Below, one piece after another: positions 21,725 to 33,775 of a stretch of 64,000 nucleotides of DNA. The notes beneath the pieces were generated by a model, which saw only the letters and a list, made by a program, of their open reading frames with translations, did not search any database and was not told the DNA's origin. Source of the stretch: Epiperipatus broadwayi (lineage: Eukaryota; Onychophora; Udeonychophora; Euonychophora; Peripatidae); NCBI GenBank assembly GCA_028023455.1, contig JAQFVV010006294.1, positions 1,763,001-1,827,000 on the forward strand. Direction: 5' to 3'. Numbering within the stretch: position 1 is the stretch's first letter; each line of letters opens with the position of its first letter. The position numbers and the translations under genes were made by a program.

Positions 21725-24624
21725 TTTTTTTTTTAATTTGCTAAGTAATGTACTAAAACCTAAAAAGTAATTTTTTTATTCAATTACAATTTTGGTATAT
21801 ATAATTTAGAATAAATCATGGGACATCCATAAAATAATTTTTGGATCCCCCCTGTTTTTGTTTTAAGTTACTTATAACAACCAAAATTGTGAAATAGTCA
21901 TTGAATTGATTAATTTATTTGATGCTTCATACTTTTATTTCAAAGTTACATATACAGCTAAAACTGTAATTGAAAAAAAAAAAAATTTTTCGTTTTTAGT
22001 GCATTATTCATAAAATTAACCAAAAATATATTTTATAAAATATTTTTTATATCTATTATTTGAAATTTATGTTGTGTCAATGTTATTAAAATTATAACTA
22101 TATTTGCATACACTTCTTTATAGATATGATGAAAATTGGTGATAAAATGTAAACCATATAGTATCTAAATGACAGTATAATATAAATGTTTTTTTTTTTC
22201 TTTTTTTTACTAATTTTTAATTTTTATTTTATATATTTTTAGTCATGATTAAATAAGTCGATAGATAGTAATACCATGAATATGGAAATTATACATTTTG
22301 CACTAAAATTTTAAGTGTTTATCTTCCTTTTATTAGAGACCGTTATATGAGAGTATAATGTTTTAATTATACTCTGAAAATAAATTATGTATATTTTTTT
22401 TTAAATTTTAAGTTGTAATTTTATTACAGGAATCGTTATATGTGAGACTCGTTGCTTTATAATGATTCTGAATGTTAAATGTTTTTTTATTAAACATGTA
22501 AAACATCTAAAGTTTAATCACCATGCTTTTTGCTAAGAGATTGTCACCTTTATATATATATATATCGTCATTAAAAATCCATTTTGAATAATCAAAATTT
22601 AATTATCATGGATATATGTACACAATTTTATCGTACTCATAATAACAGATGTAAAACTACATTATTAGGAAATAAAAAAATCTGTGCATGTCTAGGAAAA
22701 AATAATTTATTTAAAAAAATACTGCTGCCATTTTATTCTCACCCATACACTCTTGGAAAACTATGAACCTACCACAATTCATGCATCACTCAAGACTATG
22801 ATTACTAGAACTGTAATGGGTGCATACTAAAAAAATGCAACACTATTGGAAACTTTAAAAAATATATTTCACTGCTTAAAAGCTAAAAGATTAAAATCTA
22901 GGTATAACTGAAAAATAAAATGCCTGCTTTTTTTTAACAAATCTAGTCATTAGTGTCAGAGAAAGCTGTTCCAGAAAACTCAGCAAACTTGGTTAGACTG
23001 TTCAAATTTCTGATGGTTAATTGAAATATATGTGCATATCTCAAGATCATCACTAAATGTTAATCAATTATTACATTGAGAGGTTATACTATGTGCCCCT
23101 TGGAATAAAATTTAAAAAGTAAAAATCCCAATAAGACTATAGTCAAAGACCCATATCAATCCAAAAAAATATTCAATTTCATTTATTTACAAGAGTAAAT
23201 TATATTATTAAAATTATTAAATATCAACCAGAAATAATCATCTTAGTATTTCAGATGAAAATACAAATTGGGACCGAAGTTGTAAATAAAATGCCATTAC
23301 AACCTCTGATAAAATAATCATCAGAATCTCGGAATACTTCTACTAATCAGTTCACCAAACTAGTTGCTAATCAACAAATTATTTTATGTAGTTTGATAAA
23401 ATGGTACAGTGGCAGATTTTTGAGCTCAACATCCTTTCAGTTGTGGCACATCTCTATTACTTCAATGTTCCAACTTTTTTATGAATTCCAGCATTGCTGT
23501 AAAACATACTGTTATTTATTTATTGAGATGCTAAAATAAATTGTTAACATGGTCACATGGGAAAATTACTGTAAAAAATTATCAAGTATTTGCTTGTTCA
23601 TGAATTGTATTGATGATACCTACCTTCTGGAAGGTGATGTATATACATTTACTGGCAAATATGATTCATAGAATGGTGCTAGTTCATAATGAATAGAAGT
23701 TTCTCAGTGGGAAAATTTTACTTATTCATATCAGAAATCTGCTTATCCTTGCTGTCTAATATTAAGATCCCCTCTTACCTGTTAGTTAAAAAAATTATGT
23801 CTGAGATTATAGTCAAACTATTACAATTCATTATTTTGTCAAATAAAATTACTTCAAGTATTTTTTATTGTTCTTCAAGCCAGAAATCAACTGCAAAGCT
23901 GATATGAAATTAATTCCTCCGAAATCAATTAAAATGTATTTCCATTTGCCAAGCACAAAAATAAAAGAAATATTTTTAAAAATTTATTTTTCAATTTTAT
24001 AGGAATCAAGTATATATATATATATTGTTTAGTGTGCAACTTGCTTTAGATCAATTTTCAGATTAATCACTTTTCTTTTAATTTGCTTGCACTTTATTAT
24101 GATGCTATTAAATTTATATTTCATCTGTTTAGAATTCTGAATGTAGACTTTTATTTTAAATATTAATCATTTCTCTTAATATAAATGGTTGGTACAATTT
24201 AGAAATTGTGTCAATGAGAAAACTTTAGTTAGTTTGTAGGTAGCGTTTTTGTTCAGTATAATCAGTAGAGCAGCTGCTTCAGTAATAGTTTTATGGTTTG
24301 CAGTTACCTTATTCTAGAGGAAAACAACTGAACATTAAAGTAATAAAATATTCATAATTTATATTAAGATATAACTCTCAATAAATCTTGAATTTCAAAC
24401 AGCCAAATACAATGTTCTTTGATGGCTACTAACCAAATTGGTTTAGATGTATCGAACAGAAAATTTCTCATTCCATAACCTACAGAGAATTGTATATAAT
24501 ACTAGCAAAGTGACAGAAATTGAGATGGAGTGACTGAAAAATCTTGGATAGTAAATGATATGACAAAATAGTTTATAGTTCATAGAACAAAATAAGTTAG
24601 TAAATATATAAAGAATATTCAAAC
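21725..24624. other. AT-rich intron sequence
   Basis: No exon, RNA gene or element recognised. Short (TA)n runs lie near 22550 and 24011. Confidence 0.45.
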
Positions 24625-26025
24625 CTAAGTCAATCTTTGATAATGTGCTATTTCTTAAATATTATAAATTTCCATACACTTGCCCAGCCAGTTAGAGTTT
24701 AAAAAACTTAAGTGAATCACTTAAGTGTAGAGTCTACATTCTATATACACCAACTCCTACAGACCATGCTTAAATCAGGGCTTGAGTCTATTGTGTGCCT
24801 GATATTATTATCAAATATTCAATTATACAAATCTATTTAACCCATCACAAAAGAAAGTGTCTCATTTTTAACCACCTAGGATTAGACAAACATGATTTAT
24901 AAATGTAAATCTATTATTATAAAGTACTGCAAACTGTGAAATTATTCAAATGGAAGTCAATCTTCGATAATGCACTATTTCTTGAATATTATAAATTTCC
25001 ACGCACTCGCCTGCCGGTAAGATTTTAAAAAAACTTAAGTGAATCACTTAAGTTTAGAGCATACATTCTATATACACTAACTGTTACAGCCATGCTTAAA
25101 TCTGGGCTTGAGTTTATTGTGTGTTTGATGTTTAATCAAATATTCAATTGTACAAATCTATTTAACCCATTGCAGGAGAAAGACAGTGTCTCATTTTTAA
25201 TCATCTACGATTAGACAAACAGGACTTATAAAAATGTAAATCTATTATTATAAAGAGCTGAAAACTTTGAAATTATTCAAATGGAAGTCAACCTCCAATA
25301 ATGTGCTACTTTTTAAATATTATAAATTTCCACACACTCGCCAGCTAGTAAGAGTTTAAAAAACTTAAGTAAATCACTTAAGTTTAGAGCATACGTTCTA
25401 TATGTACCAACTTTTCCAGACCATGCTCAAATCAGGTCTTGAATCTATTATGTGCCTGATATTGTAATCAAATATTCAATTGTACAAATATATTTAACCT
25501 ATCGCAGGAGAGACAGTGTCTTTATAATAATAGATTTACATTTATAAGTCATGTTTGTCTAATCGTAGGTGGTTAAAAATGAGAGATTGTCTTTCTCCTG
25601 CAATGGGTTAAACAGATTTAAGAAATAGTGCATTATTGGAGATTGATTTCTGTTTGAATAATTTCAAAGTTATCAATGCTTTATAATAATAGATTTACAT
25701 TTATAAGTCATGTTTGTCTAATCATAGGTGGTTAAAAATGAGACACTGTCTTTCTTCTATGATGGGTTAAATAGATTTGGACAATTGAATATTTGATTAT
25801 AACATCAGACACACAATAGACTCAAGCTCTGCTTTAAGCATGGTCTGTAAGTGTTACTGCATATAGAATGTACGCTCTAAACTTAAGTGATTCACTTAAG
25901 TTTTTTAAACTCTTACCGTAGGCGAGTGCATGGAAATTTATAATATTTAAGGAATAGTGCATTATCAGAGAATGACTTCCATTTGAATAATTTCACAAGT
26001 TTTCAGTGCTTTATAATAATAGATT
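24625..26025. repeat. ~330-bp-period array, direct then inverted units
   Basis: Diverged units begin at about 24628, 24955 and 25285 with AAGTCAATCTTTGATAATG-like sequence, each containing the palindrome CTTAAGTGAATCACTTAAG (variable by copy). From about 25510 the units run inverted (about 25510-25680 and 25675-26025). No hammerhead-like core was found in these units. The architecture matches that of the 409-bp array. A more diverged relative lies at 33290-33775. Confidence 0.85.
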
Positions 26026-27119
26026 TAAATATATAAAGATATAAATTTTTCTTACAGATTTTACAATTTACTTGTTTAGGTTTTGTTGAAGCGCTAAAGA
26101 AAGGATTAAGAAGTGTTTGAATCAAGTTGCAAACTGCTTAAAAACCATAGTTTTAACAATCTTTATATTGTATCTGAGCTTTAACAGTTAAAAAAAAACT
26201 TTGGATGTTGAGGATAGATCGTTGAATAGTAGACAATTATTTTTTAAGAATGTTTTATTATTTTGGAAACTGATCATACTTGAATGAATTTTCACTTGCT
26301 TAATAATTTTAGAATTATTTATATACAGAAAGTAAATGCATTTTCTGGTATATTGCATTACTAATGGATAGACCAATGGCCAGTAAAATGTATATTATTT
26401 TATTGTCATAAGTCGTTTTTTTTTTAATTTTCCTATGGCAAATGCTTTTCTTAAGCTACTTTTACTGATCGAAGAAAAATAGAAACAACAGACAGAAATA
26501 AATACTTTAATTACAATTTTTAAGAGAATTTTTTATGGCTATTTCCTTGCTAAATCTATTTAAATTTTAAATATTAATCTTTAATATTGACTGCTGTAAT
26601 AATTTTTAAAAGTTTTCATTTTTACTACATATAAATTATTATTTACTTTATAATATTTTAAGCATTTGTAAATATACATAAATTTGAAATTAGCAAGGGA
26701 AGCAGAGCAGCAAACTACTCTTTTTTAGATTATCTAATAGTCTCTATGTTTCAAAATAATCAACAATACAATGGCCTCACCTGTTCTCTAGGTTTTTAAT
26801 GTTTATACGTATATCATTGCCAATGTAGGTGGAAATTCAGGATGAAATTAGTAGATCAGCCAGATGAAAATATGGCATCAATAATTATTAAACTAATAAT
26901 TCATTATACAAGAATGTAGACAGAATCTAAATTTTAAAAATATTATTTTACTAATCAAGTAGAAATGTGTTCATTCTATTTTTCAATTTTGCTCAACATA
27001 CAGAATATTATGTATTCACAAACTGAATGGAACTGGTTTGTTCTAAGTTACATATACATTAAATTATGCAAAGAGTATTTATTCTTTTTTTGTCTACTTG
27101 CAATTCTATATATAAGCGT
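26026..27119. other. AT-rich intron sequence
   Basis: Nothing recognised. Confidence 0.4.
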
Positions 27120-27345
27120 TTTTAAACATTTTATCAGAAAAGATTAATAAACACATAAATTCAATATTCTATTATAAAGAACTTCTGAGTTCCTGGATAT
27201 GCTTTAGATCTTCCTGTTACTGAACAAGAATGCTATGCATCTGGCCATATAGAGTGAAAGCATCTTCACCAACTCAGAGGTTCTCTATAATAGAACATTG
27301 AAGCTATCTGTTAATTAATCTTTTCTGGTAAAACGTTTATGTATA
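27120..27345. repeat. Fold-back element (~225 bp)
   Basis: Nested inverted arms: AAACATTTTATCAGAAAAG (27124) pairs imperfectly with CTTTTCTGGTAAAACGTTT (~27320-27338), and TCTATTATAAAGAACTTCTG (27170) pairs imperfectly with CAGAGGTTCTCTATAATAGA (~27275). The centre is about 70 bp. Confidence 0.8.
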
Positions 27346-28056
27346 GAACTACATTAAGTTATGTTAACTTTTTGGTTACAATTATTAACTTCTTCTTTAT
27401 TATTAAAAGATTATTAAAAGTTATAATTCTATTTATATTCTTCTCTAATTGATTATTAGTTTAGTAATTATTAATGCTATATTTTCATTTTGTTGGTACA
27501 TTAATTTCATTCTCAATTTCTACCGAAGGTAAGCTTATAAGCATCAAAAGCTTAAAAAATGGAGTATTATTTATTCATAGCCGGAGAGAGTTGTTTGCTC
27601 CTTTATTTTCCCCTATAAATAAATTTAACGCCTTGTTTTGAATCTATTCATCTATTTTTGGAGGAGAATCATATATATATATTAAATACTGCCTAACGCT
27701 GTACTACTAATAATAAATAAAATAAAAATTCAGATAATATTACAATATTAGTCAAAAACTAAACTCGAGGATCCTTTAATGCTAAAGGAAGTTGGGTCTT
27801 GAAATGAGGGGAGGCTATTTTGTTTGGTATATATAGGTTGTATGTGGAAGAATTTTGGCTAGTATTAGAATGCTATATGAATCTATATATATATGGTTGG
27901 TTAGATGGATAAATAAATAAATGAATGGACAAGAAAATGATAGGTAAATAAATAAGTAGATGGATAGATGAATACATAAATAAACATATACTTGGAAGAA
28001 ACCATAAACATATAGATAAAAGAATGAAGTATTATGTATTTATATAGATAAATAAT
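27346..28056. other. Intron sequence with degenerate tetranucleotide repeats
   Basis: A+T-rich up to about 27885, then irregular GATGGATAAATAAATGAATGG-like simple repeats to about 28050. Confidence 0.5.
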
Positions 28057-28336
28057 ATATAGGGTAGATGAGCACAGACTTTCACACGACCACCACTTTC
28101 CACTCTATCTCATAACACTGATACACTTGAACACATATATTGAAAAGATAAGTAATTATTTATCTTTTCAACATATATGTGTTTAAGTTATGAGCACAGA
28201 CTTTCACACGACCACCACTCTCCACTCTATCTCATAACACTCATACACTTATTTATCTTTTAACATATATATGTTCAAGTGTATCAGTGTTATGAGATAG
28301 AATGGAGAGTCTATGCTCATATACCCTATATATTAC
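28057..28336. repeat. Fold-back element family F2, copy 2
   Basis: It starts TAGGGTAGATGAGCACAGAC and ends with the reverse-complement GTCTATGCTCATATACCCTA. The internal ACTTTCACACGACCACCAC segment occurs twice, so this copy is rearranged relative to 12297-12675. It sits about 230 bp upstream of the last GPX exon. Confidence 0.85.
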
Positions 28337-28374
28337 GTATATTGATACAGGTATATAATAAGCCTGTATTTCAG

Positions 28375-28535
28375 TTATAGATAAATAAGTAAATAGTTGA
28401 ATGAATGAATGCACTTATAAACAAATGAATGACTAGAGAACTAACCAGATAGATAGGGAATAAATAGGCAAACAGATGGATAAATAGTTGAATGAAAGAA
28501 TGAATAATTTCATTAAAAACAAATAAACAGATGGA
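28375..28535. repeat. Degenerate tetranucleotide repeat
   Basis: Irregular GATAAATAAGTAAATAG / GAATGAATG-like repeats between the F2 fold-back and the terminal GPX exon. Confidence 0.65.
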
Positions 28536-28568
28536 TGTTAAAGTTTGTTTGTTTTTTGTTTTTTTCAG

Positions 28569-28763
28569 GATCGGTGTCCACCAACAAGAGATTATTTTGC
28601 CAGTACAAATCTTCTGTTTTATTCTCCCTTACGAAACAGTGATGTCAGATGGAATTGGGAAAAATATTTAATTGATAAAAATGGAAAACCTGTATTCAGA
28701 TATGATCCTCGTATGCATCCAATGAATATGCAAAAAGATATTGAATATTTAATGAATAATTAA
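28569..28763 (+). CDS. Glutathione peroxidase, terminal exon (64 codons + stop)
   Basis: A long pyrimidine tract and CAG acceptor (AG at 28567-28568) precede the exon. It continues the 11730-11873 frame in phase 0: the joined sequence reads Y-L-K-D-R-C-P-P-T-R-D. It contains the family signature R-W-N-W-E-K-Y-L-I. Tryptophan (28650-28652) and asparagine (28653-28655) correspond to the Trp and Asn of the glutathione peroxidase catalytic tetrad; the usual Phe of W-N-F-E-K-F is Trp here. The sequence G-K-P-V-F-R-Y, another family motif, follows, and the protein ends M-N-N and TAA at 28761-28763. Length and end point are normal for the family. The exon confirms the gene direction as plus. Whether the active site upstream is selenocysteine or cysteine cannot be read here, but the 3'UTR SECIS candidate favours selenocysteine. 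Confidence 0.96.
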   Translation, partial: DRCPPTRDYFASTNLLFYSPLRNSDVRWNWEKYLIDKNGKPVFRYDPRMHPMNMQKDIEYLMNN

Positions 28764-29160
28764 AGACGATTATATGTACAACTATTAGATGCACGTAATC
28801 ATACAATTACCAAATTTTTCTAAAACAATAAAATATTTTTTAATACTTAATTAATGAAGAAACAAACGTAAACCATAATTATGGCCAGTTGTTTTGGATA
28901 TTTCAAAACTGTTGTAAAGTTTTGTACATTCAACTTTACAGCAATAGAGAAACTTAAGTGTTAAAAATCGTAAATATGTGTGAAGTCGTGTGTTTAATAT
29001 TATATATAGCTAATTACACAAATGTACTATGATTAAAAGTAAAATTAATAATAATAATTTCATGCTTGGGTCATTTTTTTAAATTTTTTGCTAACTAAAA
29101 TTTGACAAGTTTTTGTTGTCAAACTTAGTTATTAAGCTTATTAGTTGAATAAAATAGTGA
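28764..29160 (+). other. GPX 3'UTR with poly(A) signals
   Basis: AATAAA occurs at 28827-28832 and again at 29148-29153. Use of the first would cut off the SECIS candidate at 28854-28899, so the second (or a later one) would be needed for a selenoprotein mRNA. The exact end of the transcript cannot be read from sequence. Confidence 0.55.
28854..28899 (+). promoter_or_regulatory. Candidate SECIS element in GPX 3'UTR
   Basis: ATGA (28854-28857) is followed 12 nt later by AAA (28870-28872) and then GGAT (28896-28899). TGA and GAT can form the tandem G-A quartet with a flanking U-U pair. Helix II is GAAACAA (28859-28865) with TTGTTTT (28889-28895), partly extended by mismatched pairs. CCATAATTATGG (28873-28884) forms an extra mini-stem right after AAA, as in form 2 SECIS elements. 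SECIS elements recode UGA as selenocysteine. It starts about 90 nt after the stop codon of a gene family that commonly uses Sec. Weak points: helix I below the quartet is poor and helix II has mismatches near its top. Confidence 0.5.
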
Positions 29161-29994
29161 ATAACTAGTGATGTCTATTACATCACATGATCACATTTCC
29201 TGTATGGAGAGTTTTGCTCTGTTTAGTGATGTCTATGTTATAGAATTTCAATTGAATTATAAAACAGTTCTATTGTTTTTATAATATTATGCACATAATT
29301 CTTAACTATATAAACAAACTTATATTACAATACGATATATATGTAAAATGTATTTCTCACTCTTTTTTTTTATTTCAAGTATATATATATGTATAATTAA
29401 GATATTACCATAGCCATGCATGCAAACGTCATCAATAAATATTTCATTTGCTGCAGTTACATTTACAATACGATATGATGAATATCATCAGCCTTCTAGC
29501 TATGCCCAGATCTTATACAGATAGCAATTACAATCTACAACAAATAATGGAATAAATTTTTAAACTGCTGAGTTAAGATTTAAGTTTGAAAATAGATTAA
29601 TAATTAATCAATTTTATAACAGTCAAACAAAACATCCTTTAAACTTAAATGCGCAAAGCTAACTGCTCAAACGTAATTAAAATATACCACAGCCACGCTT
29701 GCGTTTAAAACTCGCTTAATACTATCGCTGAACAAATAAATGCGTCTATCAGCTCCTTTACAAAAACAGTGAAGATATTATTAACCAGACAAGCCAAGTA
29801 ATAAGTTATGAGATTTGTTCCAGCTAAGAATAGCTAGATATTTATTCAGTAAGTTTGAATGGCCAGTTAGATTTGACATGAATCTGCTAATCAATGTATT
29901 GTAAGACGAAAGTCCTCTAAAATAATTCAGTTAGTTCAATTAACAGCTTTTCTATTTTACTTCGACAAACTCCTTATGTTATCAGTCACGCAGC
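29161..29994. other. Non-coding DNA downstream of GPX
   Basis: AT-rich. CTGTATGGAGAGTTTTGC near 29200 is a short stray end of fold-back family F3. Nothing else is recognised. Confidence 0.45.
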
Positions 29995-30112
29995 CCTGCA
30001 TAGTTTGATGTAATTGATAGAGTATCTGGCTTGAGAACGAGAGTTTCCAGGATCAATGCTGGCGCTCTGTTATTCTGGCGTTTGAACTTCTTATGAACAC
30101 CCAAGCAATAAA
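29995..30112 (+). mobile_element. tRNA-derived SINE, degenerate
   Basis: A tRNA-like head (TGATAGAGTATCTGGCTTGA as a decayed A-box region, CCAGGATCAATGCTGG as the B-box region) is followed by a tail GAACTTCTTATGAACACCC that recurs, in either orientation, near 31240-31272, 58905-58935 and 59512-59545. A head with RNA polymerase III promoter boxes plus a shared tail is the pattern of a SINE. It lacks a clear poly-A end. Confidence 0.6.
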
Positions 30113-31236
30113 ACCACATACGTTTTTTTTTTTCTTAAATCAATCTTTCCCATGATTGTAGATAGCAATCTTTTGAAATTCCATTTCTCAATTTACTTTT
30201 ATTTCTTCCAGTGGTATGAACAATCCATGTCCATTCAGCTCTTTACTTTTTTTTAACAATCTTAGAGATACCTCTATTTTCTCTTATTCATGTATTTCTC
30301 TCAATTGTCCCAAATCTCTTTACTTATATATATAACATTTCAAATAATTAAACATTTGTACAAAGTTCAATTAAATTAATATGTGAAAATTTAATAGTAA
30401 AAGGAGAAACATATATTAAAACAAACTGATAGGAGAGAAAATTGAAAAAGAAAAAACAATAGAGTCATCTTCATTAAAAAAAAAAAACACTATGGTCTAA
30501 CTTAGTATAAATAAGTCATAAAAATTATCATTAATAAAATATATATACAAGATAATTAAAATATATATATATATATTTTACTTAGGGTAAAGATTTATAT
30601 ATGCATATGTACAAAAAAAGTACTACTTCTATTTTTCGTTCTTATTCTTTTTGTATGAATTATTTATTTTATTTTATTTATTTTTTTTATGAATTTTCTT
30701 CGCTTTTTTTTTTCAAATAGTTCATACATTCTTCTAATGTAGAAAAGTTTACATAGAGAGAGCTCACCATTTCAATGCAATCCAGTGTAATTTTGAACAA
30801 TAAATGATTACTAGATGCATATAAAATTCCTATCCTCAGTACTTAATCTCCATCCTTAGACTAGCTTCTGGATTTTATCTTTATCGGTGAGATCTTGGAT
30901 TCAAAGTCAAGAGAAATGCAAATATGCACCCAGAAATCATTTTTTACTCCATTCTATCAAGCTAAAAACTTGAAGTTCAAATCGGTCTAAAGTTATGAAT
31001 CAAAATCAACTTGCTCAAACAGTTATGTAGTTCTAAAACAAATTTAGTAATCATATTTTTAATTCTTTATTAACTCTAAGCACTTTATTCTCCTGGCTAA
31101 AAATGTTAATATTAACAAATAATCAAACACTTAGCTTAACTATTAAGATAAGAGTAAGTCTCCGATCTAGTGTCATGTGCTAAATGGCACTAAAGCAGAG
31201 GGCTACTCTTGTCTTAATTTTATAAAAACAATTAAA
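30113..31236. other. AT-rich non-coding DNA
   Basis: Homopolymer A/T runs and (TA)n; no gene seen. Confidence 0.4.
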
Positions 31237-31272
31237 TGTTTTATTGCTTGGGAGTTCATAAGAAGTTCAAGC
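31237..31272 (-). repeat. SINE tail fragment
   Basis: Contains TTGGGAGTTCATAAGAAG, the reverse complement of the SINE tail found at about 30080-30110. The tRNA-like head is not recognisable next to it. Confidence 0.5.
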
Positions 31273-31639
31273 ACTGAATGTGATATACTGATTGATATAT
31301 ATATAAATCATGGCTCTTGAGCCCTAGAATCTGCTACATTATCACAGCACCTGCACAATCCAAGAAGGGCTTTTAATTTTATTTTTACCATTGATATAAG
31401 AATAGCTATTTTTATTAAATTGTAATGGAGCAGAAAGTTTTAAATACTCTCTAAAAAGAAACAGGTATTATTGTCAGTTTTTCATCATGCAGGAAGCTTT
31501 AATTTTTTCATCATTTTTGCTATGAAAAATTATTTTGTGTTTTATAAGTAGTCCCACTAAGATATGTAGATATTATCAAATTGTATTCAGTTTTTGGATA
31601 TCAAATATTCTTAAATCTTTTTTTTTTAGATGGAATAAT

Positions 31640-32090
31640 TTATGATTGCTTCTGAGATCTTTACTATAAACATAAACATCATATGATCGCCATTTCCTAT
31701 ACTTATATAAGCTGTTAAAACAGTGGCAAACTCTCCATACAGTAGAGCCACCCAGTGCAAGCCATGTCAATCAATGGATGCAAGAAAGTTTGTACATAAA
31801 ATCCCTATCTAGTGTCTACTCATCCAATAGAGACTACCATTTTAGATTTATAGCTTTATAGTTAACTAAAAACTTAAAAGCTGACTGTTAGAAAAGGATT
31901 GCATTAGATCAAAGGCTCCTCATTGATGAAAGCCACAAACTAAAAACCGGTCTGGGGATATTGGATGAGTAAGCATTAGGTGAGGATTTTATGCACAAAT
32001 CTTTTTGCATCCATTGATTACCATGGCTTGCACTGGGTGGCACTACTGTATGGAGAGTTCCTTACTGTTTTACTATAGATATACCAGGAT
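31640..32090. repeat. Fold-back element family F3, copy 1
   Basis: Left arm: AACAGTGGCAAACTCTCCAT (~31718) through GCAAGCCATG and ATCAATGGATGCA. Right arm is the reverse complement (TGCATCCATTGATTACCATG, then CTGTATGGAGAGTTCC near 32048). Arms are about 150-190 bp around a spacer. Other members are at 42261-42475 and 59985-60590. No protein is encoded. Confidence 0.85.
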
Positions 32091-33289
32091 AAAATTATTA
32101 CCAATATCATTTTGTGTTGATAATGCTTAATTTTAAAAAGAAGAAAAAATAAACCAAAAAGAAAAGCAAAAAATCAAAGTAGAACGTTAATAAAGATTTT
32201 TTAAAAAGCTGTGAACTTTTGAAAAATTTAGCAGAAGGAAACGTTAAATTCGTTATAGACGTCAGTATGACAGAGATTAATACATGAAATAAATTAATCC
32301 AATTATGGTATTTTATATTATCCAAACTCATACTCACTTTGCGACAAAAATGAAAAAAATGCTTTTATTAAAATAGGTTTTGTGTGAATTTTTCAATTAT
32401 TGATTATACTTCTTTTATAATGAATTACATCTCCTAATTCTTTTTAAACATGTCTGAACTTTTTTTAAACCTTTTTATAATTATATTTTGCGTGTCTTCT
32501 CCTATTTGTATTTCATTTTTTTCTGAATAATATTGGTATTAATATTGATATTGTTCTGGAATTGATTATAGTCGTGTAAATAGATAAAATATTATTTCAA
32601 AGTGGTCCAAAGAAGTAATGCAAACATTTTTTAAATAATGTATTTAAAAAATCTGTAAATGGCACAATATTATTTAATTTACTGACTAAGAGGAATCGAT
32701 ATTTCGAAACTTTGGTAAATATTTGGTATAAAACTGATAGAAGATTGTCTTTTTTTAAGTTTGTAATTTCTAATATCGTCTTTATAACTTCTATTAACAA
32801 CTAATCTTAGATTATGGAAATAGTCCAACATATATTTACTACTAAAATACCGTCAGCACAAACTTTCAGGCAAACACAAAATAGATAAAATATTGCAAAA
32901 CTATATACCAGATGTCTAAATGATAAAGATATATATGAGATAAATGCGAGAATACAGTAATAAAGTGAATACTTAACGTCTTTAGTAATAATTATATTTG
33001 TAAAGCGCATACTCGTTACATAAAGTAATATATATTAAGACTATAACCTTAAGATTATGCACTTGAAAAAAACGACAGAAGGAACCTCCGCAAATCTTTA
33101 ACACAAGACTTATTTAAAAGACAAGAGCGGGCCTTAATATATATAACGTCTTTAGAAAAATTCGAATTTCATTTAAGCTTTTCAAATAGAGATGAGGGGA
33201 AAACTGCTATTTTTTTCTATTTCTTCATTTATTTATTTTAAAATATTAAATGCATTATTATTAAGCGCTGAAATAATTGGAATCGTAAA
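32091..33289. other. AT-rich non-coding DNA
   Basis: The stretch 32810-32880 (ATGGAAATAGTCCAACATA...) is related to the ends of the fold-back elements at 50.3-54.7 kb. Nothing else is recognised. Confidence 0.45.
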
Positions 33290-33775
33290 GAAAGAAATCA
33301 ACTTCCAGTCATGCGCTGTTTATAAATGTATATTAAAATCTCTGTGCACTCACCAGCCATCAAAAGTTTAAAAGTATAAGCGAATTCACTTACTTTTAAA
33401 GAGTACTCTTATATAAGCCAACTACCACAAACGGTGTTATCTCAGGACTTGAATCTATTATATGCCCGATGTTCAAATTGAGTGCAAGGAGATTTTAATA
33501 TACATTTATAAACAGTCATTACTTTAATGGCCAAATATCCAATACGATTTATTTGTCCATAATGTTGTCACAAATACATAAATAAATAATCAATCAAAAC
33601 AAGATTGAAATAAACAACTATTAATAACTATATTTTAATATTTATGAACCGTCTCAAATGAGATGAAAACCGGTTAGATAAATATTAAAATATAGTTAAT
33701 AGTTGTTCATTTCAATCATGTTTTGATTGATTATTTATTTATAAACAGTCATGACTGGAGATTGATTTCCTTCTT
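33290..33775. repeat. Fold-back element related to the ~330-bp array
   Basis: The outer ends are inverted (GAAATCAACTTCCAGTCATG near 33295; CATGACTGGAGATTGATTTC near 33750). The left half resembles the ~330-bp unit (AGCGAATTCACTTACTTTTA in place of AAGTGAATCACTTAAG). An inner palindrome 33575-33735 has arms of about 65-70 bp and a loop GAACCGTCTCAAATGAGATG followed by AAAACCGGTTAG. Confidence 0.75.

Noticed and set aside
24625-26025. Hammerhead in the ~330-bp array
   Set aside because: I looked for CTGANGA followed by GAAA on both strands of the unit and found none.
32807-33010. Minus-strand frame sharing W-T-I-S-I-I and K-V-C-x-D-G-x-L with one at 50535-50717
   Set aside because: The likeness comes from shared repeat DNA (ends of the F5 fold-back elements); reading frames are short and not conserved beyond it.
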